From assembly GCF_000949135.2 (NCBI RefSeq), contig NZ_JTAN02000010.1, positions 62,001 to 126,000 of the forward strand: DNA of 64,000 nucleotides, read 5' to 3'. The position numbers and the translations under genes were made by a program. Numbering within the stretch: position 1 is the first letter of the stretch; every line of letters begins with the position of its first letter. The notes under the pieces were generated by a model, which ran no database searches, was not told the origin of the DNA, and saw only the letters and a list, made by a program, of their open reading frames with translations. Shown one piece after another: positions 1 to 9,473 of this stretch. This DNA is from Burkholderia sp. USMB20. Its GTDB lineage: Bacteria > Pseudomonadota > Gammaproteobacteria > Burkholderiales > Burkholderiaceae.

Positions 1-605
1 ACGGCGGCGACGTGCGCTGGTTCGGGATCGAGCCGTGCTTCATCCAGCACGTGGTGAACGCGTACGACTGCGATGCGTCGTGCATCGTGCTCGATGCGGT
101 GCGCTATCCGTGGTTCCTGCGGCTCGACGCGCGCACCGGCCGGTTCGCCGACAACCCGGTCGGCGAACTGTGGCGCTACGTGATCGATACCGCGAACGGG
201 CTGGTCGACGAGGGGCCGCTCGCCGATGGGGGCATCGAGCTGCCGCGCATCAACGAAAGCCGGACCGGGCGCCGCTACCGTTACCTGTATGCGGCCGAGC
301 AGCCGAACCACACCGAGATGCGCGGCGTGATGCGCTTCGATCACATGCGCGGCACGACGACGCGTTACGCGGTGCCGGCCGGCGACCAGAATGGCGAGCC
401 GGTGTTCGTGCCGCGCCCGGGCGGCACCGACGAGGACGACGGCTGGCTGCTGGTGGTGGTCTACCGCGCGGCGACGGATACGAGCGACGTCGTGATCCTC
501 GATGCGCGCGCGATCGACGCGGCGCCGGTCGCGACCGTGCACCTGCCGCGCCGCGTGCCGGCCGGGTTCCACGGCGCGTGGGTGCCGAGCGAGCGCCCAG
601 CGTGA
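1..605 (+). CDS. Carotenoid oxygenase family protein, C-terminal part (5' end outside window)
   Basis: The reading frame is open from the first bases (frame 3) and ends at 605, giving about 200 C-terminal residues. The sequence resembles the end of carotenoid cleavage dioxygenases (RPE65 family): a 'CFIQHVVNAY' stretch with the conserved iron-binding-type histidine, an 'ELPRIN' segment, and the C-terminal 'VPAGFHGAWVP' with a final conserved histidine. Family members cleave polyene or stilbene-type double bonds using a His4 iron centre. The start and the other histidines lie outside the window, so substrate cannot be guessed. It converges on the ABC exporter operon, leaving only 13 bases between the two stop codons. 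Confidence 0.8.
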   Translation, partial: GGDVRWFGIEPCFIQHVVNAYDCDASCIVLDAVRYPWFLRLDARTGRFADNPVGELWRYVIDTANGLVDEGPLADGGIELPRINESRTGRRYRYLYAAEQPNHTEMRGVMRFDHMRGTTTRYAVPAGDQNGEPVFVPRPGGTDEDDGWLLVVVYRAATDTSDVVILDARAIDAAPVATVHLPRRVPAGFHGAWVPSERPA

Positions 606-618
606 GCGGCCGCGCGCG

Positions 619-1785
619 TCACTGCGCGCGCAGCGCGTCGACGATGCTCAGCCGCGCGGCGCGCATCGCCGGCAGGAACCCGCCGACGAGCCCCATCACG
701 AGCGAGAACAGCAGCGTCTTCACGACGATCGCGGGCGTCAGCACGAAACGGAACGACAGGTCGGAGAAAGTCTGGAAGTTGGTCGTCGAGAACGACGCGA
801 ACTCCATCAGCGACGCGCACGCGAGCCCCGCGACGCCGCCGACGAAGCCGAGCAGCAGCGCCTCCAGCATGAACGCGGCAAGCACGTTCATGCGCTTGAA
901 GCCGAGCGCGCGCAGCGTACCGATCTCGGCGGTGCGGTTCGCGACCGATGCATACATCGTGATCATCGCGCCGATCATCGCGGCGATCGAGAAGATCGTC
1001 GACAGCGTGATGCCGAGGATGTTGATGAAGGTCGACAGCGCCTTCGACTGGTCGCCGTAAAACGTCTGCTCGCGCTTCGCTTCGTCGGTGAGGCGCGGGT
1101 CGACGTCGATGTCGGCCTTGAAGCGCGCGAAACCGTCGGCGCTCGGGATGCGCAGCACCATCGACGAATAGCTGGTGCGCCGGAACGACTGCATCAGCTG
1201 GTCGACGTCGCCCCAGATCTCCGAATCGAAGCCGCTGCCGCCCGCGTCGAAGATGCCGACGACGGTCCAGTCGCGCTGCGCGAAATGCAGGCGGTCGCCG
1301 AGCTGCGTGCCGCTGAAGCCTTTCGCGATCGCGCTGCCGACGACGATCTCCGACGAGCCCGGCGTGAACGTGCGGCCGGCGACCAGCTTCACGCGCGGCC
1401 GCAGCGCGAGGCCGGCCGGCGACACGCCGCGGATCACGACGTTGGACGGCTTGCCGGTCGACGTCTTCACGAGCGAGATCAGCACGACGGCTTCCTTCGA
1501 CACCTGCGGCCGGCCGTCGGGGCCGAGCGCGACGGCCGGATGCATCTCGAGCGCGTTGGCCTGCTGGTGGTCGATCGCGCTCTGGATCTCGGTTTCCGCG
1601 CCCTTGCGGATCACCACGACGTTGTCGGGTTCGCCGGTCGACACGAGCGTCTGCGTGAGCCCCGCGTCGAGCATCTGCACGGTCGCGAACACGAAGATCA
1701 CCAGCGCCATCCCGCCCGCGGTGAGCGCGGTGGTGAGCCGCCGGGTCCACAGGTTGCGCGCGATGTAGGTGAGCGGAATGGCCAT
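619..1785 (-). CDS. ABC transporter permease, FtsX/MacB type (second permease)
   Basis: 388 residues. There is an N-terminal membrane helix (about residues 18-40), a large extracytoplasmic MacB-PCD-like domain, then three helices near the C-terminus (about 265-290, 305-335, 350-375) in the FtsX arrangement. It ends 'AARLSIVDALRAQ', a typical coupling-helix end for MacB/LolC-like permeases. It is the last gene of a leftward operon (adaptor, ATPase, permease, permease), 12 bases after its paralogue. It probably forms a permease heterodimer with that protein in the inner membrane. The substrate is unknown; such exporters move lipoproteins, peptides or drugs. Confidence 0.88.
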   Translation of the reverse strand: MAIPLTYIARNLWTRRLTTALTAGGMALVIFVFATVQMLDAGLTQTLVSTGEPDNVVVIRKGAETEIQSAIDHQQANALEMHPAVALGPDGRPQVSKEAVVLISLVKTSTGKPSNVVIRGVSPAGLALRPRVKLVAGRTFTPGSSEIVVGSAIAKGFSGTQLGDRLHFAQRDWTVVGIFDAGGSGFDSEIWGDVDQLMQSFRRTSYSSMVLRIPSADGFARFKADIDVDPRLTDEAKREQTFYGDQSKALSTFINILGITLSTIFSIAAMIGAMITMYASVANRTAEIGTLRALGFKRMNVLAAFMLEALLLGFVGGVAGLACASLMEFASFSTTNFQTFSDLSFRFVLTPAIVVKTLLFSLVMGLVGGFLPAMRAARLSIVDALRAQ

Positions 1786-1797
1786 CGATGCGCGCCT

Positions 1798-2952
1798 CTA
1801 GCCGATCGCCCGCAGGCCTTCGACCACGCGCACGCGTGCCGCCTGCCACGCCGGCACCAGCGCGGCCGCGAAGCCGACCGCGATCGAGCACGCGGCCTGC
1901 AGCGCCATCGTCCCGTCCGACACCCTGAACACCGGAAAGATGCCGCCCGCGGCCTGCTTGAAGAGGCTCGCGGCCGGCGGCGTCGCGAGCATCCCGAGCC
2001 CGCCGCCCGCCACCGCGATCACGACCGATTCGCCGAACACGAGCAGCGCGAGAAAACCGGGGCCGAAGCCGAGCGCCTTCAGCGTCGCATATTCGGCGGT
2101 GCGTTCGCGCGCGCTCATCGCCATCGCGTTCGCCATCACGGCCATGATGATCAGGATCACCACGTACGACACGACGCGGATCGCCGCGATGATCTGGTTC
2201 GACATCGCGACGAAGCCGAGCTGGAACGCCTGTTCGGTCTCGGTCAGCGTTTCGGCGAGCGAGTTCCTGAACACCGCGTCGACGTTGCGCGCGATCGCGG
2301 CGCCGTCGTCCGCGTGCGCGACGCCGAGCACGAACACGCCGACCTGGTCGGCCTGCTTCGGCGTGCGCTTGCGCACCGTCTCGTTCAGGTAGTCCCAGTG
2401 GAACACCAGCTGGCGCGTGATCGTCGAGTCGTCGCGGCCGTCGAGAATGCCGCGCACGACGAAATCCCACGTGCCCGGATAGATCGTGCCCTTCAGCGGA
2501 ATCACGTCGCCGACCTTGAAGCCGAACTGCGTCGCGAGCTGGCGCCCGACCAGGCAGCCGCGGCGGTCGCGGACGTAGTCGGCGCGCTGCTGCGCCGGGA
2601 GGATGAATTCCGGATACAGGTCGAGGTAGTTTTCCGACACCGCGAAGCTCGCGAAGAAGTTCTTCGGGTCGCGGTAGATGCCGCCGAACCAGTTCGAGCG
2701 GACCACGGCCGTCACGCCGTCGACGCCGCGGATCCGGTTCTCGTAGCTGACCGGCAGCGGGAACACGAGCGAGATCGCGTTGCGCGTGACGAGCCGGCCG
2801 CTCGACGCGGCGGCCGCGCCCGCGTACCACGCGTCGACGACGGTGTGCAGCAGCCCGAACGCCAGCACCGCGATGGTCAGCCCGAGCACGGTCAGCAGCG
2901 TGCGCAGCCGGTGCCGCAGCGCGTTGCGCGCGATCAGCTTGAACACCATCAT
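1798..2952 (-). CDS. ABC transporter permease, FtsX/MacB type (first permease)
   Basis: 384 residues. It has an N-terminal helix (about 16-40), a periplasmic domain of about 200 residues, and three C-terminal helices (about 260-285, 305-335, 350-370), the FtsX-like topology of MacB-type permeases. The C-terminus 'AARVRVVEGLRAIG' matches the coupling helix of its downstream paralogue, so the two look like a duplicated pair. It starts at ATG 2952, 18 bases after the ATPase stop. It is the probable membrane partner of that ATPase and of the HlyD-like adaptor. Confidence 0.88.
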   Translation of the reverse strand: MMVFKLIARNALRHRLRTLLTVLGLTIAVLAFGLLHTVVDAWYAGAAAASSGRLVTRNAISLVFPLPVSYENRIRGVDGVTAVVRSNWFGGIYRDPKNFFASFAVSENYLDLYPEFILPAQQRADYVRDRRGCLVGRQLATQFGFKVGDVIPLKGTIYPGTWDFVVRGILDGRDDSTITRQLVFHWDYLNETVRKRTPKQADQVGVFVLGVAHADDGAAIARNVDAVFRNSLAETLTETEQAFQLGFVAMSNQIIAAIRVVSYVVILIIMAVMANAMAMSARERTAEYATLKALGFGPGFLALLVFGESVVIAVAGGGLGMLATPPAASLFKQAAGGIFPVFRVSDGTMALQAACSIAVGFAAALVPAWQAARVRVVEGLRAIG

Positions 2953-2970
2953 CGCGCGCGCTCCCGTCCG

Positions 2971-3678
2971 TCAGACGGCGTGCCCATCGATCAACTCTCC
3001 TTTCTCCAGATGCACGAGCGACTGCGCGGCGGCAGCCGCGTGCGCATCGTGGGTCACCATGATGATCGTCTTGCCGAGCTCCGCGTTCATCCGCTGCAGC
3101 ATCGCGAGCACGTCGGTGGCCGACGCGCGGTCGAGGTCGCCGGTCGGCTCGTCGGCGACGATCAGCAGCGGGTCGGTGATCAGCGCGCGCGCGATCGCGA
3201 CGCGCTGCTGCTGGCCGCCCGACAGCTCGGACGGGTAATGGCTGGTCCGGTCGCCGAGATTCACCATGTCGAGCACCAGCTCGACGCGCTCGCGCCGTTC
3301 GCGGCGCGACAGGTGCGTGAGCATCAGCGGCAGCTCGACGTTCTCGAATGCGGTGAGCACCGGCATCAAGTTGTAGAACTGGAAGATGAAGCCGACGTTC
3401 GCCGCGCGCCATTCGGCCAGTTGCGCTTCCTCGAGCCGCGAGATGTCGAGGCCGCCCACGCGCAGCTCGCCGCTGTCGGGCCGGTCGATGCCGGCGACGA
3501 GATTGAGCAGCGTGCTCTTGCCGGAACCCGACGGCCCCATCAGCGCGACGAAGTCGCCTGCGCCGATGTCGAGCGTGATGTCGGTCAGTACCGGCACGAC
3601 CTGGTTGCCGCGCCGGTACGACTTCGCGACGTGGCTGATCTCGACGAGGGGCGGCGAGGCGTCGTTCACGCGCGCCAC
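2971..3678 (-). CDS. ABC transporter ATP-binding protein, MacB/LolD type
   Basis: 235 residues with a full ABC ATPase motif set: Walker A GPSGSGKST (about residue 48), Q-loop, signature LSGGQQQRVAIARAL, Walker B LLIVADEPTGDLD and the switch histidine in 'VTHD'. The 'ADEPTGDLD' Walker B/D-loop form is typical of the LolD/MacB/FtsE branch, matching the FtsX-type permeases downstream. Translation probably starts at GTG 3678, one base after the adaptor gene's stop, so the genes are likely translationally coupled. It powers the exporter from the cytoplasmic face. Confidence 0.93.
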   Translation of the reverse strand: MARVNDASPPLVEISHVAKSYRRGNQVVPVLTDITLDIGAGDFVALMGPSGSGKSTLLNLVAGIDRPDSGELRVGGLDISRLEEAQLAEWRAANVGFIFQFYNLMPVLTAFENVELPLMLTHLSRRERRERVELVLDMVNLGDRTSHYPSELSGGQQQRVAIARALITDPLLIVADEPTGDLDRASATDVLAMLQRMNAELGKTIIMVTHDAHAAAAAQSLVHLEKGELIDGHAV

Positions 3679-3679
3679 G

Positions 3680-4885
3680 CTACTTCTTCGCGACGGCGAC
3701 TTTAGCGCCGTCCTTCAGCTTCGCGCCTGGCGCGAGCACGACCGTGTCGCCGGGCTTCACGCCGCGGATCGCGACGAGTTCGCCGATCCGCGCGCCTCGG
3801 GTCACCGCCGTCGCACGCACCGTGTCGTCCTTCACGACGAACACGACCGGGCGGCCGTCGCGCTCGACCACCGCGCTCGCCTGCACGGCCGTCACCGGCT
3901 GCCGGTCCTGCGGCGACGCCGGCTTCGACAGGAACGCGATCTTCGCGCTCATGTCGGGCAGCACGCGCTCGTCGCGGTCGACGAAACGCACCTTCACCAG
4001 CACGGTCGCCTTCGAGCGGTCGACGGTCGGCACGATGCGCGACACGCGGCCCGCGAAGCGCATGTCGGGCAGCGCGTCGAGCTGGATCTCGCACGGCTGC
4101 TCCGCGCGGATCTTCGCGATGTTCGATTCGGCGACGTCGGCCTCGACCTCGAGCGTGTCCATGTCGGCGATCGTCACGACCGCGCCCTTGCTGTCCGACG
4201 CGGACGAGAACGGCGTGATGTTGTCGCCGACGTTCGCGTGCTTCGCGAGCACGATCCCGTCGAACGGCGCACGGATCACCGTCTGGTCGACCGCGACCTG
4301 CGCGGCCTGCGCATTGGCTTCGGCGGACGCGATCGCGGCTTCGTCGCTGTTGACCGACGCGCGTGCCTTGTTCACGCGGGCCGTGTCGATGTCGAGCTGC
4401 GCGGCCGGCACCGCGCCCTTCGGCGCGAGCGCGGCGGTGCGGCGCAGCGCGATCTCCGCATCCTTCAGTTCTGCCTGCGCGACGCCGAGGTTCGCACGGG
4501 AGACCTGCGCCTGCGCGCGTGCCTGTGCCAGCGACGCCTGCACGTCGCGGCTTTCGAGCCGCGCGATGATCTCGTCCTTCTTCACGCGCGTGCCCTCGAG
4601 CACGCCGAGCCACTCGACGCGACCCTGGCCCTTCGACGCGACCGCCGCCTTGCGCTGCGGCACGACGTAGCCGGTCGCGTTGAGCTGGGTGTCGTTCTGG
4701 TACGGGTAGGCGGACGTGACGGAGGTCGTGTCGACCGTCGGCCGGCCGGTGAGCGCCAGCGCGGCGACGATCGCGACGATGACGAGCGCGGCGGCGACCG
4801 CGTAGCGGACCCACCGGCGCCGGCGTGGCGCGGGTGCGATCGGACGCCGGTCGATTTTCAGTTTGTCCAGATTGTGATCGGGCAA
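3680..4885 (-). CDS. HlyD/MacA-type periplasmic adaptor (membrane fusion) protein
   Basis: About 401 residues from a TTG at 4885, chosen because an AAGGCG ribosome-binding site sits 6 bases upstream; the frame is open further upstream but without other support. A basic cytoplasmic tail (about 25 residues) is followed by one membrane helix (VIVAIVAALAL), a barrel-sandwich/lipoyl segment, an alpha-helical hairpin rich in Ala and Gln (about 100-190), and beta-barrel domains to the end. It would link the inner-membrane ABC complex to an outer-membrane channel. No TolC-like gene is present here, so the outer-membrane partner must be encoded elsewhere. First gene of the operon. Confidence 0.87.
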   Translation of the reverse strand: MPDHNLDKLKIDRRPIAPAPRRRRWVRYAVAAALVIVAIVAALALTGRPTVDTTSVTSAYPYQNDTQLNATGYVVPQRKAAVASKGQGRVEWLGVLEGTRVKKDEIIARLESRDVQASLAQARAQAQVSRANLGVAQAELKDAEIALRRTAALAPKGAVPAAQLDIDTARVNKARASVNSDEAAIASAEANAQAAQVAVDQTVIRAPFDGIVLAKHANVGDNITPFSSASDSKGAVVTIADMDTLEVEADVAESNIAKIRAEQPCEIQLDALPDMRFAGRVSRIVPTVDRSKATVLVKVRFVDRDERVLPDMSAKIAFLSKPASPQDRQPVTAVQASAVVERDGRPVVFVVKDDTVRATAVTRGARIGELVAIRGVKPGDTVVLAPGAKLKDGAKVAVAKK

Positions 4886-5253
4886 TTTGGGCGCCTTGCG
4901 ACGGCGGCGGTCTCGTGACCGGCCGCGTCCGGTTGGGACGGAAGGTGGCCAGTATAGCGTCGGGGCGACGGGCGCGAGAGCCGGTTTGTCGGACGATTGA
5001 CGCAGGTCCCGGCGGCGCGTCGCGCGGGCGCGGAACCCGTGCCCCCGGGGAAACCCGAACGATGCAAGCTGCATGTCAACTCGCCGCGCGGGCGATGCGT
5101 TATGGAGCCTGTGCGTCAGTATTTGCCGAGGCGGAAAGGCGAGAGCCGACCCGTCCGGCGGCGACCGGCAACCCGGCGCGACTGATGTTCCGATGCGGAT
5201 GCCTCGCATCTCTTACCGGTACGTTTGACTTTTTCTCCGCTAAAGGAAGAACA

Positions 5254-5487
5254 ATGAAGAAGACGCTCGCTTCGATCATGACCGCAGCATTCGCTCTCGC
5301 ATCGGTTTCGGCATTCGCACAGGCGTCGGCGCCGGCAGCCGACACGTCGGCCGCTGCACCGGCACCGGCCAAGAAGGATCACAGCAAGCCGAAGCACCAG
5401 CTGAAGCAACACGGTTCGGCCAAGGGCAAGGCGAAGGCTGCAGCCGCTTCGGCCGCCGGCACGAACGACGCAGGCACGCAGAACTAA
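5254..5487 (+). CDS. Small secreted Ala/Lys/His-rich protein
   Basis: 77 residues from ATG 5254, with a good AAAGGAAGA ribosome-binding site. Residues 1-22 form a clear signal peptide (MKKTLASIMTAAFALASVSAFA, cleavage after AFA). The mature part is Ala, Pro, Lys and His-rich with no globular signature. Burkholderia genomes carry many such short periplasmic proteins of unknown role; I recognise no named family. It is followed at once by a strong terminator, so it is probably transcribed alone. Confidence 0.75.
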   Translation: MKKTLASIMTAAFALASVSAFAQASAPAADTSAAAPAPAKKDHSKPKHQLKQHGSAKGKAKAAAASAAGTNDAGTQN

Positions 5488-5529
5488 GCACGCTCCGCCG
5501 GGGGCGCCGCTGCCGGCCGGCCGTCGCGA

Positions 5530-5566
5530 AACCCCGCATGCTCCGGCCTGCGGGGTTTTGTTTTTT
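5530..5566 (+). terminator. Rho-independent terminator after the small secreted protein gene
   Basis: A perfect 9-bp stem AACCCCGCA / TGCGGGGTT (5530-5538 with 5549-5557) is followed by a T-rich run. It ends the rightward small gene and stands at the 3' end of the convergent Mut7-C gene. Confidence 0.85.
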
Positions 5567-6333
5567 CAGGCGTCCGCCACGTCCGGAAACTCGAGGGCAT
5601 CGGGCGGCGGCGCGCGCATCGCATCGACCACCGCGCGCATGCGCCGCCAGTGCGACCCTTCCCAGAACACGCGCCGGCACACGTCGCACGCGGCAAAGCG
5701 CCGGTGCCGCTGGCGCACGCCCGGCGGCACGCGCGGCGCGGCGTCCGCCGCATCGAGCGCGTGCAGCGGCGCGTTGCAGCGCAGGCACAGCCGGAACGGC
5801 CGCATGTGCGGCGCGAGATCGAGCCGCGCGAACAGCTCGCGCAGCTGCGCGTCCGGCTGCTGCGCATGCAGGTAGCAGCCGCGCACGACCGCGCGGCGCT
5901 TCAGCAGCTCGCGGTCGCGGGTCAGCACGATCCGGCCTTCGCGCGCGGCGAGCGCCGCGAGTTCGTCGTCGCGGTAGTGGTTGTCGTAGCAGGTGTCGAA
6001 GCCGGCGAGGCGCAGCAGCTGCGCGAGGCCGCCGAGATGCGCGTCGGCGACGAAGCGCCAGCGGTCCGGTTGCGGCAGCGGCGAGGCGGCCGCCGGCTGC
6101 GCGCGTTCCGGATGGATGTCGACGCGGTCGCCGTCGCCGAGCGGCCGGTCGAGGGCGGCCGGTGTGCCGTTCACGCAGAGCAGGCCGATTTCCGTATGCG
6201 GGACGCCGAGTGCCTCGATCGCGTGCTTGACCGTCGCGTCGCGCGCAAACGCGTGCGCGAACGCGCACTCGCGCTGCTCGCGCGCGAGAAACGCGTTCAG
6301 TTCGCCGTGGAAGCGGAAGGTCGCGGTCGCCAT
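5566..6333 (-). CDS. Mut7-C RNase-domain protein with N-terminal ubiquitin-like domain
   Basis: 255 residues. Residues 1-80 resemble the Mut7-C ubiquitin-like (ThiS/MoaD-type) domain, with the 'VNGTPAALDRPLGDGDRVDIHP' fold end. Residues 90-250 match the Mut7-C RNase domain: 'FVADAHLGGLAQLLRLAGFDT' with a PIN-like acidic site, 'ILTRDRELLKRR', and a C-terminal zinc ribbon with CLRC and CDVC pairs. Family members are predicted ribonucleases, with no settled substrate in bacteria. It converges on the small secreted gene and is divergent from the dehydrogenase at 6432. Confidence 0.85.
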   Translation of the reverse strand: MATATFRFHGELNAFLAREQRECAFAHAFARDATVKHAIEALGVPHTEIGLLCVNGTPAALDRPLGDGDRVDIHPERAQPAAASPLPQPDRWRFVADAHLGGLAQLLRLAGFDTCYDNHYRDDELAALAAREGRIVLTRDRELLKRRAVVRGCYLHAQQPDAQLRELFARLDLAPHMRPFRLCLRCNAPLHALDAADAAPRVPPGVRQRHRRFAACDVCRRVFWEGSHWRRMRAVVDAMRAPPPDALEFPDVADA

Positions 6334-6431
6334 TGGCGCAGTATCGCACCGCGCCCGGCCGGTCGCCGGGGGCTGCAGGCCGCCGCCATCTGTGTTTAAC
6401 TCCCCGCTTCACGGGTCGAAGGAGCGGGGAA

Positions 6432-7301
6432 ATGGATCTCGGATTTATCGGGCTGGGCGAAATGGGGCAGGCGATTGCGACGAACCTGCTGAAGGCGGGG
6501 CACGCCGTGCGGGTCTGGAACCGGTCGCGCGAGCGCGCCGAGCCGCTCGCCGCGCTGGGCGCGCAGATCGTCGCGACGCCGGCCGACGCGTTTCGCGGCG
6601 ACGCCGTGTTCTCGATGCTCGCCGACGACGCGGCCGCGCGCGAAGTATTCGACGACGCGCTGCTCGCGCAGGCGCCGCGCGGCCTGATCCACGTGAACAT
6701 GGCGACGGTGTCGGTCGCGCTGGCCGAGTCGCTCGCGCACGCGCATGCGTCGCGCGGCCTCGAGTACGTCGCCGCGCCCGTGATGGGGCGCCCGGACGTC
6801 GCAGCGGCCGCGCGCCTGACGATCATGGCCGGCGGGCCGGCCGAGGCGATCGACCGCGTGCAGCCGCTGTTCGACGCGATCGGCCAGAAGACCTGGCGGT
6901 TCGGCTCGCTGCCGCAGCATGCGAACGTCGCGAAGATCGCGGCGAATTTCACGCTCGCGTCGGCGATCGAGACGCTCGGCGAGGCGTCCGCGCTGCTCGG
7001 CGCGCACGGCGTCGCGATGCGCGATTTCCTCGACGTGATCACGAACAGCGTGTTCCCGGGGCCGGTCTACGCAGGCTACGGCGGGATGATCGCCGAGCGC
7101 AGCTACGAACCCGCGCGCTTCAAGGCGCGCCTCGGGCTGAAGGACGTGCGGCTCGCGCTGGAGGCCGGCGACGCGGCGTCGGTGCCGCTGCCGGTGGCGA
7201 GCGTCGTGCGCGACAGCCTGCTCGATGCGCTCGCGCACGGCGGCGGCGAACAGGACTTCGCGGTGCTCGGCGAAGTCGCGCTGCGCCGCGCGGGCCGCTG
7301 A
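6432..7301 (+). CDS. NAD(P)-dependent oxidoreductase, 3-hydroxyisobutyrate dehydrogenase family
   Basis: 289 residues from ATG 6432, behind a GGAGCGGGG ribosome-binding site. The N-terminal Rossmann motif is GFIGLGEMGQAIATNLL, with the NRS loop after the second strand suggesting NADP preference. The catalytic lysine lies in 'NVAKIAANF' (about residue 172) and the C-terminal all-helical dimer domain follows. Members reduce or oxidise beta-hydroxyacids or small aldehydes; the substrate cannot be fixed. The LysE-type exporter follows after 71 bases on the same strand. Confidence 0.88.
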   Translation: MDLGFIGLGEMGQAIATNLLKAGHAVRVWNRSRERAEPLAALGAQIVATPADAFRGDAVFSMLADDAAAREVFDDALLAQAPRGLIHVNMATVSVALAESLAHAHASRGLEYVAAPVMGRPDVAAAARLTIMAGGPAEAIDRVQPLFDAIGQKTWRFGSLPQHANVAKIAANFTLASAIETLGEASALLGAHGVAMRDFLDVITNSVFPGPVYAGYGGMIAERSYEPARFKARLGLKDVRLALEAGDAASVPLPVASVVRDSLLDALAHGGGEQDFAVLGEVALRRAGR

Positions 7302-7372
7302 GCCGACGCGGGACAAAAACGCCGCGCGCACGGCATAATCGACATTTCAATTCTCTTTCGGTCGGGGCGGTC

Positions 7373-8008
7373 ATGAACCTGCATACGTGGTGGCTTTTCG
7401 TGGCGACGGTGTTCGTCGTGTCGGCGATTCCGGGTCCGAACATGCTGCTCGTGATGACGCACGGCGCGCAGCATGGGCTGCGCCGCTCGGCGTCGACGAT
7501 GGCCGGCTGCCTGAGCGCGCTGGTGCTGATGCTCGCGGTGTCCGCGGCGGGGCTCGGGGCGGTGCTCGAGGCGTGGCCGGCGACGTTCGATGCGTTGCGC
7601 TTCGCGGGCGCCGCCTACCTGATCTACCTCGGCGTGAAGGCGTGGCGCGCACGCGTCGACGACGCGCCGGCCGCGGACGTCGATGCGGTTTCGCAAGGCG
7701 CGTCGGCATCACGCTGGGCGCTGTTCCGCAACGGTTTCCTGGTCGCGGGCAGCAACCCGAAGGCGATCCTGTTCGCGGCCGCGCTGCTGCCGCAGTTCAT
7801 CAATGCAGCCGAGCCGACGCTGCCGCAGTTCTGCATCCTCGTCGTCACGTTCGCCGTGATCGAGGTCAGCTGGTATCTCGTCTACGCGTCGTTCGGCACG
7901 CGCATCGGCGCGACGCTGAAGAGCCAGAGCGTCGCGAAGGTGTTCAACCGGCTGACGGGCGGGATCTTCGTCGGCTTCGGCGCGATGATGGCGCTGGTCC
8001 GTCACTGA
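7373..8008 (+). CDS. LysE/RhtB family amino-acid exporter
   Basis: 211 residues from ATG 7373. The N-terminal 'VVSAIPGPNMLLVMTHG' is the LysE/RhtB signature, followed by about six predicted membrane helices. 'GSNPKAILFAAALLPQF' is the second conserved family block. It probably exports a neutral or basic amino acid or homoserine-lactone-like compound from the cytoplasm. It ends before a GC-rich stretch shared with the convergent MFS gene. Confidence 0.9.
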   Translation: MNLHTWWLFVATVFVVSAIPGPNMLLVMTHGAQHGLRRSASTMAGCLSALVLMLAVSAAGLGAVLEAWPATFDALRFAGAAYLIYLGVKAWRARVDDAPAADVDAVSQGASASRWALFRNGFLVAGSNPKAILFAAALLPQFINAAEPTLPQFCILVVTFAVIEVSWYLVYASFGTRIGATLKSQSVAKVFNRLTGGIFVGFGAMMALVRH

Positions 8009-8087
8009 TTTTGGCCAGCGCGGCCACGCGGCCGCCGGACGCCCGCGCCTCGTCAGAGGGCGGGGCGTTTTCATGTCCGGGCCCGCG

Positions 8088-9376
8088 TTACGCGCGCGGC
8101 ACACGCCGCGGTGCCGCTCCGGCGCCCCCCCGACAAGCGAACGCCCCGCGGCCGCGCCCGCGAAACGCGAAGCCGACGCCGCACACGGCGCTCCACCGCC
8201 CCACCCCCCCCACGCCCATGCGTTGCCCGCCAGCGCCGCGCCGAGCGCGCCGCCGACGAAGAACAACCCGACGAACAGCCCGTTCAGCCGCCCGCGTGCG
8301 GCCGGGTTCAACAGGTTGATTTCCCGGCGGCCGATCGTCTGGTCGACGATCACGCCCGCGTCGAGCAGCGCCGCGCCGCCGGCGAGCAGCGCCAGCGCGA
8401 CACCGCGATGCGCGTGCGCATCGAAGCCGAACCAGCCGGCGCCGGCGATGCCGAGCACGGTGAGCGCCGCGAGCATCGTCACGTGCGCGATGCGCTGCGC
8501 GGCCGGGCCGTGGCCACGATCGCCGGCGCGGCCGGCCAGCGGCGTGACGATCGCGCCGCTCGCGCCGGCGAACGCGAACAGCGCGATGCCGTGCAGGTCG
8601 AGGCCGAACGGCGGCTGCGCGAGCCGCAACCCGACGGCGGTCCAGAACGCGCTGAACGCGGCCATCGCGAGCGCGGCCGACAGCGCATGCCGGCGCAGCA
8701 CCGCTTCGTCGGCCAGCAGCCGGCCCATCGACGCGAGCAGCGCGCGATAGCCGGCCGAAGCCGGCGGCACGCGCGGCGGCAAGCGCAGCGCGAGCACTAC
8801 CGCGATCGCCGCGTTCGCGAGCGCGGCCAGCGCGTAGAACGCGCGCCAGCCGGCCGTGCCCGCGATCAGGCTGGCGAGTGGCCGTGACAGCAGGATGCCG
8901 AGCATCAGCCCGCTCATCACGTTGCCGACCGCGCGGCCGCGCTGCGCTTCGGGCGCCATCGACGCGGCCATCGGCACCAGCATCTGGATCACGCTCGACG
9001 CGGCGCCGGCGGCCAGCGTCGCGAGCAGGAAGACGGTGCCGGACCGCGTGAACGCCGGCAACGCGAGCGCGGCCGCACATGTGACGAGCGTCGCGACGAT
9101 CAGCCGGCGGTTCTCGAACAGGTCGACGAGCGGCACGAGCAGCACGAGGCCGGCTGCGTAGCCGAGTTGCGGCAGCATCGCGACGAGGCCCGCGAGACCG
9201 GGCGGCAGGTGCAGGTCGGCGCTGATCGGGCCCGTCAACGGCTGCGCGGCGAACAGGTCCATCACGATCACGCCGACCGTCGCGGCGAAGAAGAGCGTCA
9301 TGCCCGTGCTCAGCACGGGCGGTGCACCGCGCGCGGCGCGGCCGGGGGCGGGGCAGGAGTCGGCAGGGCAGTTCAT
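8088..9376 (-). CDS. MFS transporter, with a frameshift near its 3' end
   Basis: From ATG 9376 the frame encodes a 12-helix MFS protein (YbjJ/NepI-like drug or sugar efflux type), with 'LVPLVDLFENRRLIV' as the loop 2-3 motif. At the run of eight C (8204-8211 on the plus strand) the expected last helix 'WSAVCGVGFAF' moves to another frame. Restoring one G on the coding strand gives that helix and a stop at 8088. Without it the frame runs on antisense into the LysE gene as far as 7709, which is implausible. A homopolymer sequencing error is the simplest explanation. It is divergent from the LysR gene at 9474. Confidence 0.75.
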
Positions 9377-9473
9377 CGGAAGCCTGGAGCGTCGAGCGAA
9401 GGAATCCCCATCGTAGGTGCCGGATGTTTATGCGACAATTGAAATATGTCTAACATGATTATGCGAGTTTGCT

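Noticed and set aside
502-3705. A 1067-residue open frame on the plus strand, antisense to the ABC exporter operon
   Set aside because: It is Arg/His-rich low-complexity sequence, as expected from reading high-GC genes backwards; the minus-strand genes there have clear domains.
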